A stretch of 9,751 nucleotides of DNA from JAAYJS01 sp964346185 (GCA_964346185.1 CAYFTR010000041.1:1-9751), one strand, 5' to 3'. Positions 1 to 7,312 are shown, numbered from the stretch's first letter. Numbers and translations are program-made. The notes: generated by a model not told the origin, from the letters alone.

Positions 1-168
1 AAGGTTTCCGGTATGCTCCTTTATGCCGCAACGGATGAGGCCATTCAGCCGGACAGCAGCTACCAGATGAGCGGCAACAAGATCAGCGTGAAGACGCTTG
101 ATTTGAACCGGGATTTCTCGGAGATTGCCGCACAGCTCAATGCCATAGTCATAAAGCATTTTGCATGA
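1..168 (+). CDS. mcrC: McrC-type restriction subunit, C-terminal end (partial)
   Basis: The window opens inside a reading frame (frame 1) that runs 55 codons to TGA at 166-168. Its text contains GMLLYAATDEAIQP, YQMSGNKISVKTLDLN and a final DFSEIAAQLNAIV helix, which I recognise as the conserved C-terminal end of McrC / LlaJI-type 5-methylcytosine restriction proteins (PF10117 family). McrC is the nuclease-bearing partner that joins the McrB GTPase hexamer and cuts DNA carrying modified cytosine. The catalytic PD-(D/E)xK part and any mcrB lie to the left, outside the window, so activity cannot be judged. The next gene starts 31 bases downstream with its own ribosome-binding site and no visible terminator between, which suggests co-transcription. 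The family call rests on recalled family text, not on a search. Confidence 0.82.
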   Translation, partial: KVSGMLLYAATDEAIQPDSSYQMSGNKISVKTLDLNRDFSEIAAQLNAIVIKHFA

Positions 169-199
169 TTAAAATCCAAGTGTAAAGAGGTGAAACACC

Positions 200-1315
200 G
201 TGATTGACTCAAATGAATACAAGGATCAGGAAAACAAAGAATCTGACACTGCTCTTGTTCCTTCTGAACTACATATTCTTGTAACTGACGCAGATACGAA
301 CGGATATGAAATATCAAAAATGAGTGATTTCATGGGCTTATATGCTCAACAGTTAACACGATCTTTGGCAGATAGTCCGTTTGTTGAAGTGGTTTCAAAT
401 ATTCCTGTTGCAGACCTTGGAATAATAAATGATGTTGTTCAATATGCAGCTGTTGTTGCCAGAGGAAACATCACCCTTGTTCCTGATTTTGATAGCCTGC
501 CAGCAGGGATAAAAGAAAAGCTCAAACAGGGTCTATACTCTATAGGAGACTCAAAACAAGTGGATGGTAACCTTCGTGCGGTAATCGTTGACGAAAATGG
601 GGTTCGTGTCAAAGATATCACACTTAAAAAAGTGATTAATAATCCCGGAACTCTCGAAACCACTCGAAGTATCGCTAATCAAATGCAAATGAAGCAAATT
701 CAAGACACACTAAAAGGCATCCAAGAAATGCAGAGTTATCAGTTGGATCGAGATCGGGATAGAGATATTCTCACGCCTTTCTTTGATGCTCGTGACTATA
801 TCTTACAAGCGCAGAACGCAACTTCTATTGAATCGAGGAACCAGTTCCTTGAAAAGGCATCTGACAGGATGACAACAGCGTTAAATAGCGTATATGCGGA
901 AATGCGAACTGCTTCATTACATCTTGCGAAGAACACAAAATGGTCGTTGTTCCACAAACAATCTTCTATAGATACTCTTCTTTCAAATTTATCGGATGAT
1001 TTGCAGTCGGCAACAAAGTTTTCTGGCGTACAAATGCAGGTGTTTGAGGCACTCGGTCGTCGGGAGGACTCAAAGCTCGTATTGGATCGTTATCAAACCG
1101 TAATGCACGATTTTATCACGCAGGAAATAGGCGGAAGAGGTATGTCTGCTATAGAGCTGATGCACGATAACTATCACTATAGCAAAGAAAACACAGATTG
1201 TTGGTATACCTTTTCAAAAGAACTCGAACCTGCATTAGAAAGCACAAGACTCGCAATCGAAAACAAAGATGTTTACATAGTTTCAGTGGAGGATGTAAAT
1301 GATGAGCAAGAATAA
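200..1315 (+). CDS. Uncharacterised 371-aa protein with central coiled coil, downstream of mcrC
   Basis: I do not recognise this family. GTG at 200 is chosen because AAAGAGGTG (184-192) sits 7 bases upstream; the next Met is residue 41. There is no signal peptide and no membrane helix, so it is probably cytosolic. Residues 1-24 are polar and likely disordered. Residues 25-150 look like an alpha/beta domain with several beta-type stretches (HILVTD, ITLVPDF, LRAVIVDENG). Residues 153-190 (IANQMQMKQIQDTLKGIQEM and onward) look like a coiled coil ending in an Asp-Arg run (DRDRDRD, 183-189). Residues 191-350 are predicted helical, and the C-terminus is acidic. It follows mcrC closely and overlaps the next small gene by 17 bases, so the three probably share a transcript. 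A role as accessory or sensor in the restriction island is only an inference from position. Confidence 0.85.
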   Translation: MIDSNEYKDQENKESDTALVPSELHILVTDADTNGYEISKMSDFMGLYAQQLTRSLADSPFVEVVSNIPVADLGIINDVVQYAAVVARGNITLVPDFDSLPAGIKEKLKQGLYSIGDSKQVDGNLRAVIVDENGVRVKDITLKKVINNPGTLETTRSIANQMQMKQIQDTLKGIQEMQSYQLDRDRDRDILTPFFDARDYILQAQNATSIESRNQFLEKASDRMTTALNSVYAEMRTASLHLAKNTKWSLFHKQSSIDTLLSNLSDDLQSATKFSGVQMQVFEALGRREDSKLVLDRYQTVMHDFITQEIGGRGMSAIELMHDNYHYSKENTDCWYTFSKELEPALESTRLAIENKDVYIVSVEDVNDEQE

Positions 1316-1493
1316 CAATGAAGAGAGAAAATGCAAAATGTGTGGAAAAACCATAGTAGGTAAAAACAAGACAGGTATTTGTTCTGCATGTAAAAAGAAA
1401 GCCGGAGATACAGGCGTTACTGTAATGGGAGTTCTCGCATTAATAGGCGGAGCAATATGGACAGGGGTGAAGGCTTTTACAAAAAAGGATTAG
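1299..1493 (+). CDS. Small zinc-ribbon membrane protein (64 aa)
   Basis: The frame has two adjacent ATGs (1299 and 1302). GGAGG at 1288-1292 lies 6 or 9 bases upstream, so either could be used. The protein has a CxxC pair at residues 12-15 (CKMC) and a second at 28-31 (CSAC), giving a four-cysteine zinc ribbon within Lys-rich text. This is followed by one hydrophobic segment at about residues 40-57 (VTVMGVLALIGGAIWTGVKAF) and a charged KKD tail. This is a typical small membrane-tethered zinc-ribbon layout. The Lys-rich ribbon is probably on the cytoplasmic side. The gene overlaps the end of the 371-aa gene by 17 bases, which implies translational coupling and possibly a physical partnership. 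The exact function is unknown. Confidence 0.75.
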   Translation: MMSKNNNEERKCKMCGKTIVGKNKTGICSACKKKAGDTGVTVMGVLALIGGAIWTGVKAFTKKD

Positions 1494-1598
1494 AGTTTGA
1501 AACCTTTTAATTATTCCACACTTTTTAATTATTCCTCTGACAGCCGTTTTTGATGGGTAAGTTCCACAAGCCACAGAACCGGCCAGTAACAATCAAAT

Positions 1599-1709
1599 AA
1601 ACAGAAAAAGGGCTTCCGAAGCTCTACTGTAAAACACAGCGGAACCTCGAAAGCCCTTTATTTCAAGCCTTTTTCAGCACTTATGTGCCGGAGAAGGCTT
1701 TTTCTGTTT
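1599..1709 (+). repeat. Nested inverted-repeat block
   Basis: AAACAGAAAAAG (1599-1610) is repeated perfectly inverted as CTTTTTCTGTTT (1698-1709). Inside lie two further hairpins: 1607-1619 with 1647-1659 (12 of 13 positions pair), and 1665-1671 with 1694-1700 (AAGCCTT/AAGGCTT) capped by GCAC-TTAT-GTGC. The whole 111-base block could fold as one cruciform-like unit. It may be only a double terminator, or a small palindromic or transposon-like intergenic element. Confidence 0.6.
1665..1709 (+). terminator. Intrinsic terminator after the mcrC-linked genes
   Basis: The stem AAGCCTT (1665-1671) pairs with AAGGCTT (1694-1700), with an inner GCAC/GTGC stem and a TTAT loop, followed by TTTCTGTTT. 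It lies about 170 bases after the zinc-ribbon gene and is the most convincing stop for that transcript. The upstream hairpin 1607-1659, followed by TTTATTTC, may act as a first, weaker stop. Confidence 0.6.
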
Positions 1710-1714
1710 GTATC

Positions 1715-1749
1715 AAAGACAGCGTCTTTATAGACCCGACTTGCAAGTC
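1715..1749 (+). repeat. Short hairpin and 12-bp palindrome
   Basis: AAAGAC-AGC-GTCTTT (1715-1729) is a 6-bp hairpin with a 3-base loop. It is followed by the perfect palindrome GACTTGCAAGTC (1738-1749). Both lie upstream of the decayed KilA-N gene. They could be operator or structural sites, but no function can be shown. Confidence 0.35.
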
Positions 1750-1807
1750 TCATGTCATCATTATAACATTGGCAGATAGTAACAATGGTGAATGGGTTTC
1801 AAGCTCT

Positions 1808-1836
1808 TTGTTCGAAAAACAAATGTGCTCTATAGA
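1808..1836 (+). promoter_or_regulatory. Candidate sigma-70 promoter of the decayed KilA-N gene
   Basis: TTGTTC (1808-1813), a 17-base spacer, then TATAGA (1831-1836). It is followed about 50 bases later by AGGAGG (1887-1892) and the remains of the KilA-N coding region. It is a good match but unsupported by data. Confidence 0.4.
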
Positions 1837-1899
1837 GTACTTATGGTACAAATTGTTTTAAAGGCAAATCAGTAAGTAAATAATATAGGAGGTAAACAG

Positions 1900-2222
1900 G
1901 TCAAAGATAAAAAAAGATATCATTCAAGCAAAAGGCTTTCCGATACAAGTATAGACTGAAATTTTCAAAATGATTTTATCAGTCTGGTAGACATAGCTAA
2001 GTATAAAAGTAACGAACCAAACGATGTCATTCGGAATTGGATAAGATGGAAAGATACCGTTAAGTTTGTAGGTTTATAGGAGACGCTTAACAATCCCAAT
2101 ATTAATCCTGTCGAATTCGATGGGTTTAGAATTCGGCAGGAAGTAATGCTTTTACTTTATCTCCTAAAAATTAGAATGATTCTACAAGAGCAATCGGCCT
2201 TATGTCAAAAGCTGGAAGATAC
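1900..2222 (+). pseudogene. KilA-N domain protein, decayed
   Basis: The text of a KilA-N DNA-binding domain is recoverable only by switching frames. Frame 2 gives KKDIIQAKGFPIQV. Frame 1 gives NFQNDFISLVDIAKYKS, DVIRNWIR, VKFVGL and LNNPNINPVEFDGF. Frame 3 gives NSAGSNAFTLSP and TRAIGLMSKAGRY. Lesions visible: no ATG after AGGAGG (GTC at 1900 stands where a start is expected); one extra A in the A7 run at 1909-1915; TAG at 1952-1954; one A lost near 1960; TAG at 2077-2079 where the family has Trp (LWE); one base lost near 2128; TAG at 2172-2174, again at a conserved Trp position. KilA-N proteins are phage- and plasmid-borne regulators or anti-repressor-like proteins; this copy cannot be functional. 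Homology stops near 2222, after the GRY motif, so the distal part of the gene is gone. Confidence 0.75.
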
Positions 2223-2421
2223 AGAAATACACAAAACAGCTTTTGATGATTTTGTTTATGTAAATGATGGGCTGATTCCAGGTTTAGAGTTTGATGAAAA
2301 AGAAACTTTTATGATCCACTTAAAAAACTTAAATAATGATGATATCCTTGATCGCTATGATCATGACTATAAAGTTTTGAAAAAAATTAATAAGTTGGTT
2401 GCCGTTATTGCAGAGACATAG
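2146..2421 (+). other. Open frame of unknown origin overlapping the KilA-N relic
   Basis: An open frame of 91 codons starts at ATG 2146, but its first 25 or so codons are the out-of-frame KilA-N relic, so that start is not real. From about 2206 the text (AFDDFVYVNDGLIPGLEFDE, IHLKNLNNDDILDRYDHDY, then a Lys-rich helix and AVIAET before TAG) looks like genuine acidic protein sequence. No ribosome-binding site stands before ATG 2146. The best reading is the 3' end of another gene joined to the KilA-N relic by deletion or recombination. I do not recognise its family. Confidence 0.45.
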
Positions 2422-2640
2422 TTTTATCATCGGAAACACCAAACAAAACAAATCGACTTGAGTTATGAATGTAACGGAAGCCCCGAGGCGGATTGAACGG
2501 CATAAGTATCGGGGGTTATGGCAAGGGTTGCGATCAAGCTTTTGAGGTGTTGAAGATTACATATAAAATTTTATAAGATTTCGGATCGCATTCTTATTAC
2601 CAATAATTGTCGTGTTTAGCACGGGAGGTCTATATACAAT
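2422..2640. other. Non-coding spacer, nothing recognised
   Basis: About 220 bases with no convincing gene on either strand. Weak inverted pairs are present: CCCCGA near 2478 with TCGGGG near 2510, and GCGATC near 2531 with GATCGC near 2583. A short plus-strand frame (GGYGKGCDQAFEVLKITYK) might be relic coding text but is too short to assign. Confidence 0.4.
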
Positions 2641-2674
2641 AAAACGCCTTGGGGCAGTTGCTCCAAGGCGTTTT
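2641..2674 (-). terminator. Terminator of the exporter operon
   Basis: AAAACGCCTTGG (2641-2652) and CCAAGGCGTTTT (2663-2674) form a perfect 12-bp stem with a 10-base loop, 18 bases past the stop of the secreted-partner gene. Read on the minus strand, the stem ends in a T-rich stretch (GCGTTTTATTG). The symmetry could also allow it to stop rightward transcripts. Confidence 0.85.
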
Positions 2675-2692
2675 CACACGCATTCGATACTT

Positions 2693-4969
2693 TTATTGAA
2701 ATAAATGAATAAGGCGTTCCCAAAGTCCGTTTGTTTCGGGTTGTTCGGTGGTTGTTTTGGGTGCTTCTTTTTCCGGGACGGCTTCGGTCATGATAACAAA
2801 TTGCACCTGGCCGACATTTCGGTTTCTTTCGGAGGCAAAGGAGACGGTTTGTTGATCGTCAAACCGGTATTGTTCCATCAATGTGTCAATTTTTTCTTTT
2901 AATTGCTCGTCGATGTTGGAGACGCCTTTGTAAAGTTCGCCCAAACCGTCGGCAAGTTGTGCGGAACCGTCGGCCGCTTGTCCGACACCGCCGAGGTATT
3001 GTGCAAAGCCTTTTTCGAGTTGTCCGACACCGTCAGTAAATTTTTTAACACCGCCGACAAATTCTTTTAACCCTTTTTTTAGTTCGGGTGTTTTGGCGGA
3101 TAATTGCCGTGTTCCGTTATTTATTTCTTTCAGACCGTCTCGCAGTCCGAGAATGCCCGTATATAAATCCGGCTTACCTTGGGTGGATTTAAAGGCTTCC
3201 TGCATGGCGGTGACACCGCCGACATATTGATTGAGTCCGTCATCGAAACTCGAATAATTTTCGGACAGACTTTGCATACCTGCAGCTAAATCAACCAAGT
3301 CCGCCATTTGAGCAAGGGTGGGCAACATGGTTGCCAGATGTTGAATGTTTTCGTTAAAAGCAGTGTAATTTGCCTGCAAGGTTGTCACATTTTGGGACAG
3401 GGTACTTAGATTTGAATTTAAAGCATTTGCCCCGTCGTATAGAGCGGATAAGTTTTGGAGATAACGTGCCTTATCGGTATTTTGCTTTTGGTTTTGTGCA
3501 ACGGTGTAGTTTAAGAGTAATTGAACGTCCGCATTTTCGGTTGCATTGGCGGAAAGCCCGGCTTCATGTTGGATGATGTCGGGACTCGTAGGTGCGTCGG
3601 GTTGGCTTTGCATATCCGAGATAACGCCGCCCATACCGTTGACCAAACCATCGGAGGCTGCCGTTAAAGCGGTTAAACCGGCACTTAACTCATCGATACC
3701 TTGTTGAAAGGCAGAGGACGCCGCACTTAATCGGGTTGCCGCCGTTTCCAGATCGGACAATTGTTGTTTTAACGCCGTAATATCCTCCGCGTTGCCCAGA
3801 CCTTCTAAACCTGTTGCGATTTGAGCTAAGGAATCTTTAATTAATTTGGAGTTTTCGACTAAGGGACGACCGTCGAGCAAGGCAAAGCCTGCGGCAAAGT
3901 CGTCGGTCGCTTTGGCTAATGCTTCCGAGCCCTGGTAGGTTTGGTCGATACCTTTTGCAAGTTCATCGACACCGTTTAAATATTGGTTAAATCCCTCTGC
4001 CAGTCGGTCACTGCCCTCTGCCAATTTGTTGCCGCCTTCGGTTAATTCGCCCAGACCTTTTTGCAAGTCGTCGCCGCCTTTTTTTAATTCGAACAAGCCG
4101 ACGCTTAATGCAGAAGAGCCTTCGTGTAATTGGGCGATACCCGCTTGCAGGGCTTGCAAGTCTTTGTCGTCGCTTATGGCTAAAAAGTCGTCGACGGAAA
4201 GATTCATATTCAGCGGTACGCCGGCAATTTGCATGGCGGGCATATAAAAGTCGTTAATGTCGGCTTTAATTTTATAGGTGGTCGGTTTGCTGTTCGGAAA
4301 GAACATAAAAGTTGCCAGTTGGTTGCTGCCGGCTTGGGCAATGTTGCCGCCTTCTACGGCTAAATCCTTACAGGCGTCGCCGGGCATGGTTAAGGACAAT
4401 TGCAATAAGTCGTTTTGTGCCCAGGGGTTGACGCCGTTTTTCTCATCGGACATTTGGGGGTTGGCGGCGACTTCGATGTGTATTTCCAGTTGCCCTGTTG
4501 CACCGGATAAAGCGGCAGGTTCAACTTTCTTGCCGTCCAAAAAGTAGCCGATTGCAAAACGCCAAGGCAAGGTGTTGCTTTTCGGTTTGCCCTGATAGTA
4601 GAAATCGGAATTGCCGGTTTTAATGAGCAGGTGGTCGTCTTTTTGAGTCAGGGAGCCGTTATCCGTTAAGGGTTTTGTTTCGGAGTAGGTGCCGTAATCT
4701 TTAAGGGGGGTATCGCCGAGGGGTTTAAACCGATTGACAATGTACACCTCGGAAACACCGCCCGTATCATTGAGCTTTGCATAGACAACTTCGTTTTTTT
4801 GCTTGCTGTCCGCCGATTGGGTGTTTTGTGCCGCCGAGGGCGTGTTCGGCGTATGGTCTTCAGCAAGTACGGGACCGACCACTCCGCTGAATATAAACAG
4901 TAAACATGCCAATAACATAAGGACAAGTTGAGGTTGTCGATTTTTTTTGTAGTGTTGATCTTTAAACAT
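2693..4969 (-). CDS. Secreted xxxLxxG heptad-repeat partner of the MMPL exporter (758 aa)
   Basis: Residues 13-36 form a signal peptide (basic KKNRQPQ, then LVLMLLACLLFIFSGVVGP and VLA before ED) or an uncleaved anchor. Residues 60-260 look like a beta-rich extracellular domain. From about 276 to 362 come repeats of Leu-x-x-Gly spaced by about seven residues (LQKGLGELTEGGNKLAEGSD, LAEGFNQYLNGVDELAKG). A long helical region follows, and a second repeat block occupies about 605-690 (LRDGLKEINNG, FVGGVKKFTDGVGQLEKG, LADGLGELYKG). Such repeats (TIGR03057-type) are known from YhgE/Pip-like proteins and MMPL-associated secreted proteins and build elongated coiled-coil stalks. The C-terminus ends in WERLIHLFQ and has no membrane helix. 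Its ATG follows the exporter's TAA with no gap; GGGG (4976-4979) inside the exporter's end is the likely ribosome-binding site. Probably an envelope subunit bridging the exporter to the cell surface; the substrate is unknown. Confidence 0.85.
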   Translation of the reverse strand: MFKDQHYKKNRQPQLVLMLLACLLFIFSGVVGPVLAEDHTPNTPSAAQNTQSADSKQKNEVVYAKLNDTGGVSEVYIVNRFKPLGDTPLKDYGTYSETKPLTDNGSLTQKDDHLLIKTGNSDFYYQGKPKSNTLPWRFAIGYFLDGKKVEPAALSGATGQLEIHIEVAANPQMSDEKNGVNPWAQNDLLQLSLTMPGDACKDLAVEGGNIAQAGSNQLATFMFFPNSKPTTYKIKADINDFYMPAMQIAGVPLNMNLSVDDFLAISDDKDLQALQAGIAQLHEGSSALSVGLFELKKGGDDLQKGLGELTEGGNKLAEGSDRLAEGFNQYLNGVDELAKGIDQTYQGSEALAKATDDFAAGFALLDGRPLVENSKLIKDSLAQIATGLEGLGNAEDITALKQQLSDLETAATRLSAASSAFQQGIDELSAGLTALTAASDGLVNGMGGVISDMQSQPDAPTSPDIIQHEAGLSANATENADVQLLLNYTVAQNQKQNTDKARYLQNLSALYDGANALNSNLSTLSQNVTTLQANYTAFNENIQHLATMLPTLAQMADLVDLAAGMQSLSENYSSFDDGLNQYVGGVTAMQEAFKSTQGKPDLYTGILGLRDGLKEINNGTRQLSAKTPELKKGLKEFVGGVKKFTDGVGQLEKGFAQYLGGVGQAADGSAQLADGLGELYKGVSNIDEQLKEKIDTLMEQYRFDDQQTVSFASERNRNVGQVQFVIMTEAVPEKEAPKTTTEQPETNGLWERLIHLFQ

Positions 4970-7039
4970 TTAGAGCCCCTTTTCCGTTTTTTCTGAAACA
5001 AATTTTAAATTTCGGGTTGTTTTTTCTATCACGTGGTCGAAGATATACAAGAGTCCTGGTAATACAAAGGTTACCATCATAAAAGACAATGCGGCACCCC
5101 GTCCTAAAACTTCTCCCAATTCACTGACAATGGTCAGCGAAGAAGTTGTGTTAAGGGCAATACCGGCACAGGTTAAGATAAAGGCCGGCGGCAGGAGAGA
5201 GGGAATGCTCTCCTTTGCGGTTTCAATCAGAGCACGGTCCTTTAAATAGTGTTTGCGATTGTCCAGGTAGTGTTCGGTGTACAAAATGGCGTAATCGACC
5301 GTGGCACCCAATTGTACCGTCGATATAATTAAATAGCCGATATAGCTGAGGGAGTAGCCGATAAAATAGGGGAATGCCAGGTTAATCCAAATGGCAAACT
5401 CTATGGTTAATACCAGAATAACGGGTAAGCTTAAAGAACGAAACGCTAAGAGGATAACAAAAGCAATCGCCAAAACGGCTAAAACATTCACGACAAAATC
5501 GTCCGCTTCGATGGTGGTTTTCATATCCAGCATCACAACGTTATGTCCGGTTAAGTAATAGTTGTCCCCGTAGGAGGCTTCGGCAACGGCCCGCACCCGT
5601 TCGGCCATATTAAAGGCTTTGTCGCCTTCCGCCGGTATCTGTGCCGTGATGATAAATTGGCTGTATTTTTCGGAAATTAACATGGACAGCTGTTGGTCAT
5701 CCAACACTTCGGAGGGAATGGCCTTATCGACCGTCCCTACGTAGGAAATAACCGATACAATATCCGGGTCGTTCGATAAGGTTTTATGCAATGCCGTTTC
5801 TTTAGGAATGTCGCCCTTGGGTACCAGTAAGGAGAGCTGTTGCTGCTCACCGAAGGTATCTTCGATCTGTATTTGGTCCGCTTGTGCCTTCGATCCTTCG
5901 GGGTAGGCACCCATGCCGTAAATAAAGGTATTGTTGCGTGACCCCAAGTAACCGGGAACGGCTAAAATTAAGGCGATTATCACCAAAAAATAACGACCTT
6001 TCAGGGAAAACGTACCCAAAAAAGAAAAATCCGGCATAAAAGAGCGATGTTTGGTTTTTTGTATCCATTTATATAGGCTCAAGGTTAAAACCGGCATAAA
6101 CACCATGACGGACAGGTAGGAACACACAATCCCCTTTGCCATGACGATTCCCAAATCCGCTCCGATACGAAAACGCATAAAAATTAAAGCTAAAAAGCCG
6201 AACAACGTGGTCGATGCCGAAGAGGATATGGCCGTTGACGCCTTGGTCATGGCTTTTGCCATGGCGGTTTTTATATCGTCGCCTTGATCCAAATTGGCGT
6301 TAAAGCGATTTAACAGAAAAATGGTATAGTCGATAGACACGGCAAGTTGCAACACCGCCGCCACCGCTTGTGTAATGAAAGAAATCTCACCTAAAAACAG
6401 GTTGGTGCCCATGTTTAACAAAATACCGACACCGATGGTAATCAAAAACAAAAACGGATCCAACCACGAACGGGTTCCTAAAGCCAAAACCCCTATAGCC
6501 AAGGGCAGGATAATAAGGGTGATGGAAACCATTTCCGATTGGACGGAATTTTGTGCATTGGCCAGGCTGACCAGTTGGCCGTCTACCTGAACCTCCGGGT
6601 TTATGGCATAAATGCGATCCAATACCTTTGCGGCGTTGTTGACATCCGTTGTCAGTTGAAACAATGCGTAGCCGTCTTTATAGAAAGACTCGACGGTTTG
6701 AGTGTCGGCCAGTTCCAGCGGAGTTGCGATATCAACGGTATCGTCCAACCATAAAACCTGTTGGACACCCTCCGTCGCGGTCAGGTTTTCTTTAATTTTC
6801 AAGGCATCCTGTACGGAAGTAACAGGAAACACTGCACGGGCATTAGGTATACTGAAGGTGTACTGATCCTCCAATTCTTTAATGGCCTTTGACGAAGGCA
6901 CGTTTTCCGGCAAAAAATCCGTCAGGTTGTAATTAATTTTTACTTGCGTTGCCGCTAAAGCGGATAGAAAAGCCAAAACAATAAATACCAGTATGACCGT
7001 TCTGCGATGGGTAATAACCGAAGTTGAAAATTTTTTCAT
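4970..7039 (-). CDS. MMPL/RND-superfamily exporter (689 aa)
   Basis: The topology is that of an MMPL transporter. TM1 is about 12-31, with an extracellular domain at 32-168. TM2-TM6 span about 169-323 and TM7 about 349-366. A second extracellular domain covers 367-512, and TM8-TM12 lie at about 513-670. The two Asp-Tyr pairs in the fourth helix of each half, SIDYTIFLLNRF (D237-Y238) and ATVDYAILYTEHY (D582-Y583), match the proton-relay pairs of the family, so the pump should be active. DFLPENVP after TM1 is also typical. Actinobacterial relatives export cell-wall lipids; in Bacillota the cargo is mostly unknown. Length is near normal for the family. ATG at 7039 has only a weak AAAGAG site. 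It is the first gene of a two-gene operon; no TetR-type regulator is adjacent. Confidence 0.92.
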   Translation of the reverse strand: MKKFSTSVITHRRTVILVFIVLAFLSALAATQVKINYNLTDFLPENVPSSKAIKELEDQYTFSIPNARAVFPVTSVQDALKIKENLTATEGVQQVLWLDDTVDIATPLELADTQTVESFYKDGYALFQLTTDVNNAAKVLDRIYAINPEVQVDGQLVSLANAQNSVQSEMVSITLIILPLAIGVLALGTRSWLDPFLFLITIGVGILLNMGTNLFLGEISFITQAVAAVLQLAVSIDYTIFLLNRFNANLDQGDDIKTAMAKAMTKASTAISSSASTTLFGFLALIFMRFRIGADLGIVMAKGIVCSYLSVMVFMPVLTLSLYKWIQKTKHRSFMPDFSFLGTFSLKGRYFLVIIALILAVPGYLGSRNNTFIYGMGAYPEGSKAQADQIQIEDTFGEQQQLSLLVPKGDIPKETALHKTLSNDPDIVSVISYVGTVDKAIPSEVLDDQQLSMLISEKYSQFIITAQIPAEGDKAFNMAERVRAVAEASYGDNYYLTGHNVVMLDMKTTIEADDFVVNVLAVLAIAFVILLAFRSLSLPVILVLTIEFAIWINLAFPYFIGYSLSYIGYLIISTVQLGATVDYAILYTEHYLDNRKHYLKDRALIETAKESIPSLLPPAFILTCAGIALNTTSSLTIVSELGEVLGRGAALSFMMVTFVLPGLLYIFDHVIEKTTRNLKFVSEKTEKGL

Positions 7040-7081
7040 ATAAAGTGCTCTTTTGATGGGTTCGTTAATATAAAATTTACT

Positions 7082-7102
7082 TGAATTTTTTGATGAAATT
7101 CA
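7082..7102. promoter_or_regulatory. Operator-like dyad upstream of the exporter operon
   Basis: TGAATTT (7082-7088) and AAATTCA (7096-7102) form a perfect 7-bp dyad with a 7-base centre, about 43 bases upstream of the exporter start. Position and size suit a repressor operator, but the region is AT-rich and I found no consensus promoter near it. Confidence 0.3.
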
Positions 7103-7144
7103 GACAACTTTATTCAAATCTATTTTACTATAAAACCTGAAAAG

Positions 7145-7310
7145 ATGCAAAAATTAATTAAATATTCGAGCGAAGCAAAACAGGCATTAATGAAAATACC
7201 TGCCTTGCTTACACTGTTATTTATTTACTTTATTGCTAACGGTGATAAAGCGATTTTGTTTGTGCCTTGTCGTTGGTAATCGGCATTTTAATGGTTTAAA
7301 TCAGACAGTG
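7145..7310 (+). pseudogene. Relic of a small hydrophobic protein
   Basis: From ATG 7145 a frame reads MQKLIKYSSEAKQALMK, then the hydrophobic IPALLTLLFIYFIANGDKAI, and stops at TAA 7277-7279. Skipping one T of the run near 7254-7257 continues into a second hydrophobic stretch, VCALSLVIGILMV, before TAA 7297-7299. It therefore looks like a two-helix membrane protein or a transporter N-terminus broken by a one-base indel. There is no good ribosome-binding site. The family is not recognised; a major-facilitator N-terminus was considered but is weak. Confidence 0.3.
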
Positions 7311-7312
7311 AG

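Noticed and set aside
60..663. Minus-strand open frames over the mcrC end and the 371-aa gene
   Set aside because: They overlap well-supported plus-strand coding frames and lack start signals or motifs.
1952..2174. UAG recoded as an amino acid in the KilA-N gene
   Set aside because: The same gene also has three frameshifts, and TAG ends rplM (8120-8122) and the zinc-ribbon gene (1491-1493) at normal positions, so simple decay explains it.
2705..4547. Several plus-strand open frames of 65-90 codons
   Set aside because: They lie antisense to the clearly coding 758-aa gene, have biased composition and no ribosome-binding sites or family resemblance.
2693..4969. Tandem DNA repeat or CRISPR-like array in the Leu-x-x-Gly region
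   Set aside because: The periodicity exists at the protein level only; the DNA units differ and there are no identical repeats with spacers.
4666..6754. Other alternative-frame ORFs over the exporter operon on both strands
   Set aside because: Shadows of the exporter and partner genes, whose membrane helices and family motifs fix the true frames.
7040..7140. Consensus sigma-70 promoter for the exporter operon
   Set aside because: AT-rich text offers several partial -10 boxes but no -35/-10 pair with good match and spacing, so no promoter was called.
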